64,000 nt of DNA, taken from Sphingomonas sp. Leaf208. Lineage in GTDB: Bacteria > Pseudomonadota > Alphaproteobacteria > Sphingomonadales > Sphingomonadaceae. The notes under the pieces were generated by a model. The model had not been told where the DNA came from. It saw only the letters and a list, made by a program, of their open reading frames with translations, and made no database searches. Location: contig NZ_LMKH01000012.1 in the NCBI RefSeq assembly GCF_001421415.1, forward strand, positions 62,001 through 126,000. Direction: 5' to 3'. Positions 1-8,583 of this stretch are shown here, in pieces; position 1 is the first letter of the stretch; every line of letters begins with the position of its first letter. Both the position numbers and the translations under genes were made by a program.

Positions 1-195
1 GCGCTGCCGTGCCGCTTCCCATTCACCGCAGGCCTCGTACCAGACGAGGATCTTGCAGCCGTAACGCTTGGTGAAACCGCCGAAACCGTTGCGGTGCTCC
101 CACACACGCTTTGGCAGGTTTACGGTCGAACCGAGGTAGATCGCACCGTTGGGGAAGTTGGTCATGATGTAGACGAACGCTTGTTCTTCCATCAT
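1..195 (-). CDS. GIY-YIG nuclease superfamily protein, 3' end cut by window
   Basis: The first 65 residues of a small GIY-YIG domain protein are visible, and the gene runs off the left edge. The domain signature is clear: FVYIMTNFPNGAIYLGSTVN matches the GIY-YIG strand pair, followed by the helix with RVWEHRN and the GFTKRYG segment typical of the short UPF0213/YhbQ-like group. These proteins are about 90-110 residues and their cellular role is poorly known. Two adjacent ATG codons (195 and 192) could start the protein; a purine-rich GGGAAAG lies upstream of both. That possible ribosome-binding site is formed partly by the edge of a repeat half-element. Confidence 0.85.
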   Translation of the reverse strand, partial: MMEEQAFVYIMTNFPNGAIYLGSTVNLPKRVWEHRNGFGGFTKRYGCKILVWYEACGEWEAARQR

Positions 196-205
196 TTCGG
201 CTTTC

Positions 206-238
206 CCAACTGGACCCCGGCCTTCGCCGGGGTGGTGG
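206..238. repeat. Family A palindrome, half element
   Basis: Single copy of the CCCCGGCCTTCGCCGGGG hairpin with the flanking CCAACTGG box (here reading TGGACC instead of TGGGCC). Elsewhere in the window the unit occurs as two facing copies about 40 bp apart; here only one arm is present. It fills the gap between the GIY-YIG gene and the end of mdh. Confidence 0.8.
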
Positions 239-270
239 TTACTCCTTTTGGTTCGTCACCTCACCTCAAA

Positions 271-1278
<1,008 letters not shown>

Positions 1279-1333
1279 TTACGCGCATTATCCCGCTACG
1301 GCAACCGCTAAAAGGACAAAAGGGGGTTGTTAT

Positions 1334-1348
1334 TGCGAGTGGTTCGCA
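1334..1348. promoter_or_regulatory. Palindrome resembling an alphaproteobacterial Fur/Irr-type box
   Basis: TGCGAGTGGTTCGCA is a near-perfect 15-bp inverted repeat (TGCGA-N5-TCGCA) in the zapE-mdh gap, about 100 bp upstream of the mdh start. A wider 7-bp pair (TTATTGC/GCAATAA) encloses it. On the minus strand it sits between a TTGCAC hexamer and a weak TAACAA hexamer 17 bp apart, where a repressor would block a promoter. The resemblance to iron-regulator boxes of this class is from memory and was not tested with a matrix. Confidence 0.35.
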
Positions 1349-1360
1349 TGTGCAATAAGC

Positions 1361-2452
1361 TTAGAGGTGGCCTTCGGCGAGATAGTCCTCGGAGCGCATC
1401 TCTTCGAGGCGGCTGATCGTGCGGTCGAACTCGAACCTGCCATCGCCGCTTTCGTAGAGGTCACCGGGTTGCGCATCGGCGGCGGCGAGCAGCTTGACCT
1501 TGTGCTCGTACAGCGCGTCGATCAGCGCCACGAAGCGCGCGGCCTCGTTGCGGTTCTCGGGGCCGAGCTTGGGGATGCCGACGAGGATGATGGTGTGGAA
1601 TTTGCGCGCGATGGCGAGGTAGTCGGCCACGCCGCGGGCTTCTCCGCACAGCTTCTTGAAGCTGAACACCGCGACGCCCTTGAGCGACTTGGGCACTCGG
1701 AGCGTGCGGCCCTGCACCACGAGGTCTTCGGCGGGGACGTGCTCGCTGTCGTCGGTCGAGAAGTCGGTGAGGCGGAAGAATGCGGCGGAGAGTTGCGCGG
1801 TCGCCTCGGGGCCGTTGGGGACGAGCCATGTGTCCTGGCTGCCGAGCCGGTCGCGGCGATAATCGACCGGGCCGTTGAGCGGGAGCACGTCGAGGCGGTG
1901 CTCGATGGTCGCGATGAAGGGCAGGAAATGCTCGCGGTTGAGGCCGTTCTTGTAGAGATCGGCGGGCGGGCGGTTCGAGGTGGTCACGATCGTCACTCCG
2001 GAATCGAGCAGCGACGTCACCAGCCGCGACAGGATCATCGCGTCGGGACTGTTGGTGACCATCATCTCGTCGAACGCGAGCAGCCGCGTCTCGTCGGCGA
2101 TCGCGGTGGCGACGGGGACGATCGGGTCGCCGACTTCCTTGCGCCGTTCGGCGGCGATGCGCGCGTGGACCTCGAGCATGAACTCGCCGAAATGCACGCG
2201 GCGCTTCTTCTCGACGGGGGCGTTGGCAAAGAACAGGTCCATCAGCATGGATTTGCCCCGGCCGACGCCGCCCCAGAGGTAGACGCCGCGGGGGGCGGCT
2301 TTCTTGGAGAAGCGGGCGAAGAAGCCGGTGGACTTGGGGGTGGCGAGTTCGGTCGCGAGGGTGTTGAGGCGCGCGGCGGCGGCGGCCTGTTCGGGGTCGG
2401 GTCGGAGTTCGCCGGATGCGACCAGCGCCTCATAGGCCTTGAGGACGGTCAC
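1361..2452 (-). CDS. zapE: AFG1/ZapE-family ATPase
   Basis: Cell-division-associated P-loop ATPase (ZapE in Enterobacteria, AFG1/LACE1 in mitochondria); in E. coli it acts on the Z-ring. Length 363 residues is typical. Walker A is GGVGRGKS at residues 61-68 and the Walker B region is LLAFDEM near 124-130; the usual FDEFQVTD is FDEMMVTN here. The start at 2452 is GTG, preceded by GGAGG only a few bases away. The zapE-mdh order on one strand is common in alphaproteobacteria. Downstream of the stop is the palindrome described for 1334-1348. Identification of the family is firm; the division role is inferred from homologues. Confidence 0.93.
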   Translation of the reverse strand: MTVLKAYEALVASGELRPDPEQAAAAARLNTLATELATPKSTGFFARFSKKAAPRGVYLWGGVGRGKSMLMDLFFANAPVEKKRRVHFGEFMLEVHARIAAERRKEVGDPIVPVATAIADETRLLAFDEMMVTNSPDAMILSRLVTSLLDSGVTIVTTSNRPPADLYKNGLNREHFLPFIATIEHRLDVLPLNGPVDYRRDRLGSQDTWLVPNGPEATAQLSAAFFRLTDFSTDDSEHVPAEDLVVQGRTLRVPKSLKGVAVFSFKKLCGEARGVADYLAIARKFHTIILVGIPKLGPENRNEAARFVALIDALYEHKVKLLAAADAQPGDLYESGDGRFEFDRTISRLEEMRSEDYLAEGHL

Positions 2453-2465
2453 GCCTCCGCCCTCA

Positions 2466-2574
2466 CACCACCCCGGCGGAGGCCGGGGCCCAATTGGAAA
2501 GGTCGCCGTAATGGAGCGCTGCGCTTGATCAATGATCGTGTCCCAACTGGGCCCCGGCCTTCGCCGGGGTGGTG
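2466..2574. repeat. Family A inverted-repeat element, complete
   Basis: Two facing copies of the CACCACCCCGGC...GGCCGGGG hairpin with inner CAATTGG/CCAACTGG boxes and a loop of about 45 bp. It fills the gap between the zapE start and the stop codon of the thioesterase gene, which it abuts exactly. Confidence 0.9.
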
Positions 2575-3054
2575 TTACGCGGCGGTGTCAGCCCTTGGAG
2601 GCTTGCCGGACGGCTTGCGGATCGTGGCCGAGAAGGCGGCGATCTTGGTTTCGTCGTCCCCTTGCACCACGAGGCCCCGGAGGAACAAGAGGCGGCCGGT
2701 TTCCTTGAGCACTTCGACCTGCGCCTCGATCGGCTCGCCGATGCGGCCGCCGCCGATGAATTGGGTGTTGAGATCGAGCGTGACTGCGGTGCCGGCGGTG
2801 ATGAGGCCGAAGCCTCTTGCGGCTGCGAACAAGGCGACGTCGATGAACGCGAGGAGCGCGCCGCCGTGGACGTTGTTCTGGAGGTTCGAGTGGCGGTGCT
2901 CGGGGGTGATGCGGACGCGGACGGTGTGGCCGTCGACGCGGTAGAGCATGGGGCCGAGCAGGGTGTTGAAGCGGGTTGGGTCGGAGAGCGACCAACTCCG
3001 CCAGCCTGGGTTGGCGGGGTCTTCGGCTTCGACGAAATGGGGTTTGTCAGTCAT
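2575..3054 (-). CDS. PaaI-family hotdog-fold thioesterase
   Basis: Predicted acyl-CoA thioesterase of the PaaI/YbdB hotdog superfamily, 159 residues. Seen: the HGG motif at residues 63-65 (NNVHGGALLAFIDVAL) with Asp72 in the catalytic helix, followed by strands ending in EVLKETGRLLFLRGLVVQGD, typical of PaaI-type enzymes. The substrate cannot be read from sequence; phenylacetyl-CoA-like or general acyl-CoA esters are possible. The ATG at 3054 has only a weak CGGA ribosome-binding site. The gene stands alone between a family A repeat and a family F repeat, so it is probably monocistronic. Confidence 0.85.
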   Translation of the reverse strand: MTDKPHFVEAEDPANPGWRSWSLSDPTRFNTLLGPMLYRVDGHTVRVRITPEHRHSNLQNNVHGGALLAFIDVALFAAARGFGLITAGTAVTLDLNTQFIGGGRIGEPIEAQVEVLKETGRLLFLRGLVVQGDDETKIAAFSATIRKPSGKPPRADTAA

Positions 3055-3059
3055 ATATT

Positions 3060-3165
3060 CCGTTCGTCCCCAGTAGGCATCGAGCTTGTTGAGATGGCGT
3101 ATCGAAGGACATGTACCTCGATACGAGCTCTCGACTACGCTCGATCTCTACTCGGCACGAACGGG
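3060..3165. repeat. Family F repeat (GTATCGAAGGACA type)
   Basis: Imperfect inverted repeat whose arms begin and end with CGTTCGTCC / GCACGAACG and contain GGCGTATCGAAGGACA and CTCGATACG. A second copy lies at 36948-37105. The 70 bp beyond it, up to sdhB, hold an A-run (CCCCAAAAAAAATCGGGG) that can pair CCCC with GGGG but has no obvious coding content. Confidence 0.75.
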
Positions 3166-3237
3166 GTGGGGGGAAGGCAGGTCTTACCCCCACCCCAAAA
3201 AAAATCGGGGAAGATAGGCTCCTCCCGACCAACCGGA

Positions 3238-4032
3238 TCAGACGATCCGTTCGGCTTCCATCTTCTTGATCTCGGCGATCGCCTTGGCGGGGTTGAGACC
3301 CTTGGGGCAGGCGTTCGCGCAGTTCATGATGGTGTGGCAGCGGTACAGGCGGAACGGATCTTCCAGCTCGTCGAGACGCTCGCCGGTCATCTCGTCGCGG
3401 CTGTCGGCGAGCCAGCGATAGGCCTGCAACAGGATCGCGGGGCCGAGGAACTTGTCGGCGTTCCACCAATAGCTCGGGCACGAGGTCGAGCAGCACGCGC
3501 ACAGGATGCACTCGTACAGGCCGTCGAGCTTCGAGCGATCTTCCGGCGACTGGAGACGCTCCTTGCCCGAGGGCGGCGGGGTGACGGTCTGCAGCCACGG
3601 CTTGATCGACGAGTACTGCGCATAGAAATGCGTGAAGTCGGGGACCAGGTCCTTGATCACGTCCATGTGCGGCAGCGGGGTGATCTGGACCTCGCCCTTG
3701 CAATCCTCGATCGCGGTGGTGCAGGCAAGGCCGTTCTTGCCGTTGATGTTCATCGAGCACGAGCCGCAGATACCCTCGCGGCACGACCGGCGGAAGGTGA
3801 GCGAGGAATCCTGCTCGCTCTTCATCTTGATCAGCGCGTCGAGCACCATCGGGCCGGTATCGTCGAGATCGAGCGCGAACGTGTCGTAGCGCGGGTTCTC
3901 GCCGCTGTCCGGATCGTAGCGGTAGACCTTGAACGATTTCAGACGCTTGCTGTCCCCCGAACCCTGGCTGGTCGAGGCGTGCTTGACGCCCTTCTTGACG
4001 ACGCTGTTTTTCGGGAGCGAGAATTCGGCCAT
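3238..4032 (-). CDS. sdhB: Succinate dehydrogenase iron-sulfur subunit
   Basis: Electron-transfer subunit of complex II, 264 residues. All three cluster sites are visible: [2Fe-2S] Cys84, Cys89, Cys92 and Cys104; [4Fe-4S] Cys175, Cys178 and Cys181; [3Fe-4S] Cys185, Cys232 and Cys238, with Cys242 completing the C-terminal ferredoxin set. The start chosen is ATG 4032 ([10 protein letters not shown]), matching the family N terminus; a longer reading to 4134 adds unrelated residues. sdhB is not contiguous with sdhCDA (5733-8331); a ClpP-like gene and an oppositely oriented toxin-antitoxin pair lie between. A 130-bp leader separates it from the ClpP-like gene. Confidence 0.97.
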   Translation of the reverse strand: MAEFSLPKNSVVKKGVKHASTSQGSGDSKRLKSFKVYRYDPDSGENPRYDTFALDLDDTGPMVLDALIKMKSEQDSSLTFRRSCREGICGSCSMNINGKNGLACTTAIEDCKGEVQITPLPHMDVIKDLVPDFTHFYAQYSSIKPWLQTVTPPPSGKERLQSPEDRSKLDGLYECILCACCSTSCPSYWWNADKFLGPAILLQAYRWLADSRDEMTGERLDELEDPFRLYRCHTIMNCANACPKGLNPAKAIAEIKKMEAERIV

Positions 4033-4165
4033 TGCGAGCGGTCCGTCCGTGGTGTGATTATAGGTTGTCAGAGCCGATACATGACAGGGGCCCTCCCCGC
4101 AAATCCTTAGCTTCGCGGGTGCAACATGCGTCACACCCGCTGTCGCGTCGCCTGCTCGCGCCGGG

Positions 4166-4747
4166 TCAGATGATGTCGAGGACGAGCCCCAGGTCGCGGG
4201 CTTCCTCGGCTTCGATGTACCAGTTGGAGGGGGCCTTCTTCTTCAACTCCTCGAGCGATACCTTCGAGCCTTCGACGATCGCGCGGAAGCCTTCCTCCTG
4301 GATGTTGATCGAGTCCTCGATCTCGTGGAGCTTCGCCTTGAGCGTGTAGGACAGCGTGTTGAGCGGGCCGTTGAGTTCGATCGTGCTCTGCATCTGGCGC
4401 TCGTGGATCATGATGCGGCTGTTGCGGGTGAGGAAACGGCTGTCGACCGGGAAGGCGGACATGAACGTCGCGCCGGCGGAATAGACCGCGACCTTGCCGA
4501 GGAAGAGCGTCTCGCGGCCGGTGTATTCGCGGAGCAGGCGGATGTTGTCGCCCATCGCGCGGGCGACTTCGGGGTCGCCACCGAGCGTGGTGATCGAGAC
4601 GACCAGCGGGCCCTCGGTGGGGGCGGCGACGAGTTGCGACTTGAAATTGTCGTACATCGCATCGTCGACGGGTCCGTGGAGGTGGATGTGGGGGGCGGCC
4701 AGCAGAGGATAGTTGCGGGCGTTCGAAGCGGGGGATGTGTCGGTCAT
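4166..4747 (-). CDS. ClpP-like serine peptidase homologue, catalytic Asp apparently replaced
   Basis: A 193-residue ClpP/crotonase-fold protein. Ser90 in [11 protein letters not shown] and His115 in IMIHERQ match the ClpP nucleophile and base, but aligning the C terminus ([15 protein letters not shown] with the family FLSAPEAVEYGLV region) puts Asn175 where ClpP has its catalytic Asp. The N-terminal pro-region and the canonical GGS loop are also altered (TLGGDPE). It is therefore a ClpP paralogue, perhaps with weak or altered peptidase activity, rather than the main housekeeping ClpP. The start at 4747 has no clear Shine-Dalgarno. It shares the strand and probably the transcript of sdhB downstream. 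Confidence 0.8.
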   Translation of the reverse strand: MTDTSPASNARNYPLLAAPHIHLHGPVDDAMYDNFKSQLVAAPTEGPLVVSITTLGGDPEVARAMGDNIRLLREYTGRETLFLGKVAVYSAGATFMSAFPVDSRFLTRNSRIMIHERQMQSTIELNGPLNTLSYTLKAKLHEIEDSINIQEEGFRAIVEGSKVSLEELKKKAPSNWYIEAEEARDLGLVLDII

Positions 4748-4811
4748 GCCGCGGCAAACTTTTACGGGGGCGGCGGGTTCCGGATGGGTTGCCGCATATC
4801 AGCACGGTGAT

Positions 4812-4840
4812 TTGGTAAGACCTGTTCGACGTGCTATGAA
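4812..4840 (+). promoter_or_regulatory. Candidate sigma70-type promoter for the toxin-antitoxin pair
   Basis: TTGGTA (4812-4817) and TATGAA (4835-4840) are spaced 17 bp, each matching the consensus hexamer at four of six positions. The expected transcription start would fall at or next to the antitoxin ATG at 4847, implying a leaderless or nearly leaderless message. Inference from hexamers only. Confidence 0.3.
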
Positions 4841-4846
4841 GCGGTC

Positions 4847-5095
4847 ATGATCGAGACCATCCATGCCGGCGCGACGGTGAGCATCAGCGACCTGAAGAAG
4901 AACCCGTCTGGAGTGATCGAGGCTGCGGGTGGATTTCCAGTCGCCGTGCTCAATCGGAATACGCCAGCTGCGTATCTGGTGCCGGCTGCGGCTTGGGAAG
5001 AGTTGATGGATCGGCTGGAAGACGTCGAACTGGCGGAACTGGTGCGCGCACGTGCCGACGAGGTGCCGGTCGCGGTGTCGCTTGGCGACCTATAG
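4847..5095 (+). CDS. Phd/YefM-family antitoxin (StbD/RelB-like)
   Basis: Antitoxin of a type II toxin-antitoxin pair, 82 residues. The N-terminal Phd/YefM DNA-binding fold shows SISDLKKNPSGVIEAAGG and PVAVLNRNTPAAYLVPAAAW, very close to the StbD group. The C-terminal 30 residues (EELMDRLEDVELAELVRARA) are the acidic helix expected to wrap around the toxin. Family knowledge: the antitoxin binds and blocks the toxin and represses its own promoter, alone and with the toxin. The toxin gene overlaps its last codons. The pair is oriented against the surrounding sdh genes. Confidence 0.9.
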   Translation: MIETIHAGATVSISDLKKNPSGVIEAAGGFPVAVLNRNTPAAYLVPAAAWEELMDRLEDVELAELVRARADEVPVAVSLGDL

Positions 5096-5372
5096 TCTAG
5101 CGTTCCTGCCGAGTGCGCTGCGGGAATGGGAGAAGCTTGGCGCCAATGTTCGCGAGCAGTTCAAGGCGAAGCTGACCGAGCGGTTGGGCGAGCCGCATAT
5201 TGCGAGTGCGCGGCTGAGCGGGATGACCGGGTGCTACAAGATCAAGCTTCGGGCTGCGGGGTATCGGCTTGTGTACCGGGTCGATGACGGCTTGGTGACG
5301 GTGATCGTCGTGGCAGTCGGGCGGCGGGATCGTAATCTGGTGTACAAGATCGCGGCGGGGCGGCTCGATTAG
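5082..5372 (+). CDS. relE: RelE-family toxin (mRNA interferase)
   Basis: Close to E. coli RelE in length (96 residues from the chosen start) and sequence. ALREWEKLG, VREQFKAKL, GCYKIKLRAAGYRLVYRV and VGRRDRNLVY align along the whole chain. The RelE catalytic set is present with a one-residue offset: Lys53, Lys55, Arg62, Arg81 and Tyr88. An active toxin would cleave mRNA in the ribosomal A site. I chose TTG 5082 because it yields the family N terminus (ATYSLAFLPSA); ATG 5052 is possible but adds ten residues unlike the family. Either way the gene overlaps the antitoxin, implying translational coupling. Confidence 0.92.
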   Translation: MATYSLAFLPSALREWEKLGANVREQFKAKLTERLGEPHIASARLSGMTGCYKIKLRAAGYRLVYRVDDGLVTVIVVAVGRRDRNLVYKIAAGRLD

Positions 5373-5393
5373 TCGTCGGCGTCACGCCTGAAG

Positions 5394-5452
5394 CTTGTTT
5401 CCCCGCGAAGGCGGGGATCCAGACTGGGCTCCCGCCTTCGCGGGAGAACAAG
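5394..5452. repeat. Family B hairpin
   Basis: Almost perfect inverted repeat: CTTGTTT-CCCCGCGAAGGCGGGG-ATCCAGACTGG-GCTCCCGCCTTCGCGGGAG-AACAAG. It lies between the convergent toxin gene and the small membrane-protein gene, where its strong hairpin could end transcription from both sides, although there is no long T-run. Confidence 0.9.
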
Positions 5453-5460
5453 GAAGAGGG

Positions 5461-5733
5461 TCAGGCCTTTCCGGCCGCGCGCTTGTACTGGAGGATCCAG
5501 CCTACGAGGCCACCGGGGACGCCGCCTACTAGCGAGAAGAGTGCGTAGAAGGTGATCGCTATCTTTTGGGGTTCTTCGCCGAGACCGCGGGGTTCGATGG
5601 CGAAGACGTAGATCGCGGTCAGTAGCGCGACGACCACCGGCCATAGGAAGCCCGCGATCATCGGTTGGAAGCGCGTGAGGAGCCCCACCGCGACGGGCAC
5701 GAGGAACCCGATCGCGATGATGGCCCAGGTCAT
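5461..5733 (-). CDS. Small three-helix membrane protein coupled to sdhA
   Basis: A 90-residue protein that I cannot name. It has three hydrophobic segments: about residues 2-20 (WAIIAIGFLVPVAVGLLTRF), 24-46 (MIAGFLWPVVVALLTAIYVF) and 58-80 (ITFYALFSLVGGVPGGLVGW), with a basic C terminus (QYKRAAGKA), so it is a predicted inner-membrane protein. Its ATG overlaps the sdhA stop as TAATG, the same junction used by sdhC-sdhD and sdhD-sdhA, so it belongs to the complex II operon and is translated with it. A role as an accessory or assembly factor of succinate dehydrogenase is inference from position only. Confidence 0.75.
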   Translation of the reverse strand: MTWAIIAIGFLVPVAVGLLTRFQPMIAGFLWPVVVALLTAIYVFAIEPRGLGEEPQKIAITFYALFSLVGGVPGGLVGWILQYKRAAGKA

Positions 5734-7535
5734 TAGTATACCCGCTTCTTGGGCTTGATGTAGTCGATGTCGTCGGTGAGCGTGTAGTCGTGGACCGGGC
5801 GGAAATCGATCTTGGTCTCGCCGCCCTTGCCGCCCCAGCCATTGAAGGTGGTGATGGTGTGCTTCATCCAGTTCGCGTCGTCGCGCTCGGGGAAATCCTC
5901 GTGCATGTGCGCGCCGCGCGACTCGGTGCGGTTGGCCGCCGAATTCATCGTCACGACCGCCTGGCCGACCAGATTGTCGAGCTCCATCGTCTCAACCAGA
6001 TCGGTGTTCCAGATCATGCTGCGATCCTTCACCGCGACGTCGGTCATCCGGCTGTAGATCCCGGCCATCTTCTCGACGCCCTGGTTCAGCAGTTCGGTGT
6101 CGCGGAACACGGCGCAATGCTTCTGCATGGTCTGCTGCATGTCGAGACGGATCTGCGCGGTCGGCGAGCCGCCGCTTGCATTGCGGAAATGGTCGAGACG
6201 CGTCAGCGCGAGGTCTTCCGACCCCTTGGGCAACGGCGCGTGCGCCGTACCGGGCTTCAGCGTGTCCTTGATCCGCAGGCCGGTCGCGCGGCCGAACACC
6301 ACGAGATCGATCAGGCTGTTCGAACCGAGACGGTTGGCGCCGTGGACCGAGACGCACGCGGCCTCCCCAACCGCGAACAGGCCGGGGACAACCGCGTCGG
6401 GGTTGCCGTCGACGAGGTTGACGACCTCGCCGTGGAAGTTGGTCGGGATGCCGCCCATGTTGTAGTGCACGGTCGGCGTGACGGGCAGCGGCTGGCGCGT
6501 GAGGTCGACGCCGGCGAAGACCTTGCCGGTCTCGGTGATGCCCGGCAGGCGCTCGGCGAGCACCTTGGGATCGATATGATCGAGATGCAGGAAGATGTGG
6601 TCGCCGTTCTTGCCGACGCCGCGCCCTTCGCGCATTTCGAGCGCCATCGAGCGGCTGACGACGTCGCGCGAGGCGAGGTCCTTCGCCGACGGGGCGTAGC
6701 GCTCCATGAAGCGCTCGCCCTCGGAGTTGGTCAGGTAACCGCCCTCACCGCGTGCGCCCTCGGTGATGAGCACGCCCGCGCCGTAGATGCCGGTCGGGTG
6801 GAACTGGACGAACTCCATGTCCTGCAGCGGCAGGCCGGCGCGGAGCACCATCGCGTTGCCGTCGCCGGTGCAGGTATGCGCCGAGGTCGCCGAGAAATAG
6901 ACGCGGCCGTAACCGCCGGTGGCGAGCACGGTCTGGTGGCTGCGGAAGCGGTGGATCGAGCCGTCTTCCATGCACAGCGCGATGACGCCGCGGCAGACGC
7001 CGTTCTCCATGATCAGGTCGAGCGCGAAATACTCGACGAAGAAGTCCGTGTTGTACTTCAGGCTCTGCTGGTACAGCGCGTGGAGCATCGCGTGGCCGGT
7101 GCGATCGGCGGCGGCGGCGGTGCGCTGGACCGGAGGCCCCTCACCCATGTTCTGCATGTGGCCGCCGAACGGACGCTGATAGATCGTGCCGTTCTCGTTA
7201 CGGCTGAACGGCATCCCGGCATGTTCCAGCTCGTAGACCGCCTGCGGGGCCTCGCGGCACAGATACTCGATCGCGTCCTGGTCGCCGAGCCAGTCGGAAC
7301 CCTTGACGGTGTCGAACATGTGCCAGGTCCAGTGATCCGGCGAGTTGTTGCCAAGGCTGGCGGCGATGCCGCCTTGGGCTGCGACGGTATGCGAGCGGGT
7401 CGGGAAGACCTTGGTGATGCACGCAGTTTTCAGGCCGCTCTCGGCGATGCCCATCGTAGCACGCAGGCCGGACCCGCCGGCACCGACGACGACCGCATCA
7501 TAGGTATGATCGATGATCTTGTAGGCTGCAGACAT
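5733..7535 (-). CDS. sdhA: Succinate dehydrogenase flavoprotein subunit
   Basis: Catalytic subunit of complex II, 600 residues, oxidising succinate to fumarate on the cytoplasmic side of the inner membrane. Seen: dinucleotide-binding GAGGSGLRA (residues 18-26), the [10 protein letters not shown] segment with His49 as the covalent FAD attachment site, the active-site HPTGIYG and [12 protein letters not shown] segments, and the C-terminal [18 protein letters not shown]. The start at 7535 ([20 protein letters not shown]) matches the family; upstream in-frame codons belong to sdhD in another frame. TAATG overlaps join it to sdhD before it and to the 90-residue membrane protein after it. Confidence 0.98.
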   Translation of the reverse strand: MSAAYKIIDHTYDAVVVGAGGSGLRATMGIAESGLKTACITKVFPTRSHTVAAQGGIAASLGNNSPDHWTWHMFDTVKGSDWLGDQDAIEYLCREAPQAVYELEHAGMPFSRNENGTIYQRPFGGHMQNMGEGPPVQRTAAAADRTGHAMLHALYQQSLKYNTDFFVEYFALDLIMENGVCRGVIALCMEDGSIHRFRSHQTVLATGGYGRVYFSATSAHTCTGDGNAMVLRAGLPLQDMEFVQFHPTGIYGAGVLITEGARGEGGYLTNSEGERFMERYAPSAKDLASRDVVSRSMALEMREGRGVGKNGDHIFLHLDHIDPKVLAERLPGITETGKVFAGVDLTRQPLPVTPTVHYNMGGIPTNFHGEVVNLVDGNPDAVVPGLFAVGEAACVSVHGANRLGSNSLIDLVVFGRATGLRIKDTLKPGTAHAPLPKGSEDLALTRLDHFRNASGGSPTAQIRLDMQQTMQKHCAVFRDTELLNQGVEKMAGIYSRMTDVAVKDRSMIWNTDLVETMELDNLVGQAVVTMNSAANRTESRGAHMHEDFPERDDANWMKHTITTFNGWGGKGGETKIDFRPVHDYTLTDDIDYIKPKKRVY

Positions 7536-7921
7536 TACGCGGGGGCTCCGGAGAAGGCGACCTTCAGGATAGCGAACAGGGCGATGCCGCCCAGCGTGAA
7601 GGTGAACAGGTTGAGGAGGATCATCGTCACGACACGGCTCTCGCCATGTTGGTAATCCTCGATCACGACCTGAAGACCGAGACGGAAGTGATAGAAGACC
7701 GACAGGATCAACAGCGCCATCGGCACCGCGACCCAGGCCGATTGCAGCCACAGATGGACCGCGGCGTAATCATAGCCGGGCATCCGCGCGACCGAGATCA
7801 TCAGCCACGCCATGAGGAACAGGTTCGAGCCCGCCGTCAGGCGCTGCTGCCACCAGTGATGCGCGCCATGCTTGGCGCTGCCCAGGCCGCGGACGCGACC
7901 GATTGCCGTACCCGAACCCAT
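7535..7921 (-). CDS. sdhD: Succinate dehydrogenase membrane anchor subunit D
   Basis: A 128-residue membrane anchor of complex II with three hydrophobic segments (about residues 34-46, 64-84 and 99-121). His78 in the segment [15 protein letters not shown] fits the haem-b ligand, and Asp89-Tyr90 fit the quinone-site DY pair of SdhD. The ATG overlaps the sdhC stop as TAATG. The N terminus ([19 protein letters not shown]) is the usual alphaproteobacterial type. Confidence 0.95.
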   Translation of the reverse strand: MGSGTAIGRVRGLGSAKHGAHHWWQQRLTAGSNLFLMAWLMISVARMPGYDYAAVHLWLQSAWVAVPMALLILSVFYHFRLGLQVVIEDYQHGESRVVTMILLNLFTFTLGGIALFAILKVAFSGAPA

Positions 7922-8331
7922 TACTTGATCCCCATGTAGAGCCAGAACACGATCGTCAGCGCTACGCTCGCGACCATCGTCGCGATCGCGCCCATCTTGT
8001 TGCGCTTCAGTTCGTAGCCGGCGCCGATATCGAGCACCATGTGGCGGATCCCGGTCATCATGTGCTGGAACAGCGAAAGCGTCAGCCCGACCGCGATGAT
8101 ATAGCCGAGGATGTTGAGCCGGCCGGTGTCGGTGGTGAACACGTCGACAAAGGTCGCATAGGCTTGATCGCCCGACGCGATCGCGGCGAGCCACCAAACG
8201 AGCAGAATGCTGCCGACGGTCGCCATCCCGCTGCCGGTCACGCGGTGCAGGATCGAGACCAGCATGTGCGGGCCCCATTTATAGACCTGCAGATGGGGAG
8301 AAAGCGGGCGTGCCGGGTTGCGCGATGCCAA
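7921..8331 (-). CDS. sdhC: Succinate dehydrogenase cytochrome b556 subunit
   Basis: A 136-residue cytochrome b subunit of complex II. Seen: PLSPHLQVYKWGPHMLVSILHRVTG, with Ser26 and Arg30 at the quinone site, and HMMTGIRHMVLD, with His90 matching the haem ligand of E. coli SdhC; three membrane helices. I chose TTG 8331 (LASRNPARPLSPH) because the family begins there and GAGGA lies eight bases upstream. A longer in-frame ATG at 8496 would add 55 residues with no family support. It is the first gene of the sdhC-D-A-membrane protein operon; the promoter should lie in 8332-8583, where I see no convincing hexamers. Confidence 0.94.
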   Translation of the reverse strand: MASRNPARPLSPHLQVYKWGPHMLVSILHRVTGSGMATVGSILLVWWLAAIASGDQAYATFVDVFTTDTGRLNILGYIIAVGLTLSLFQHMMTGIRHMVLDIGAGYELKRNKMGAIATMVASVALTIVFWLYMGIK

Positions 8332-8583
8332 GGGCGGAGTCCTCGAACCAGAAGATGACGAACCAAGAACAGCTTGGTCCAGAATATATAGATTGGGCGA
8401 CCTATTAGCCACCGCGTGCTGCGATGCAACCCATTGGGGCCGGTCCGATAACCCATGACACCGCGCGCGTGATGCCGTGCGGGACACGATGGCCATGCAC
8501 GTGACGTGACGTCGATCCCTAACCAGCCCTTAAGACATGGCGTGTAGCGATGGCGTCGTACATTCGATCCGGAGTTCACCGTC

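Noticed and set aside
5790..7655. Long open frame opposite sdhA
   Set aside because: Open only because high GC leaves few stops on the complementary strand. The composition is biased (Arg, Asp, His, Ala), there are no motifs, and the frame is fully overlapped by a certain gene.
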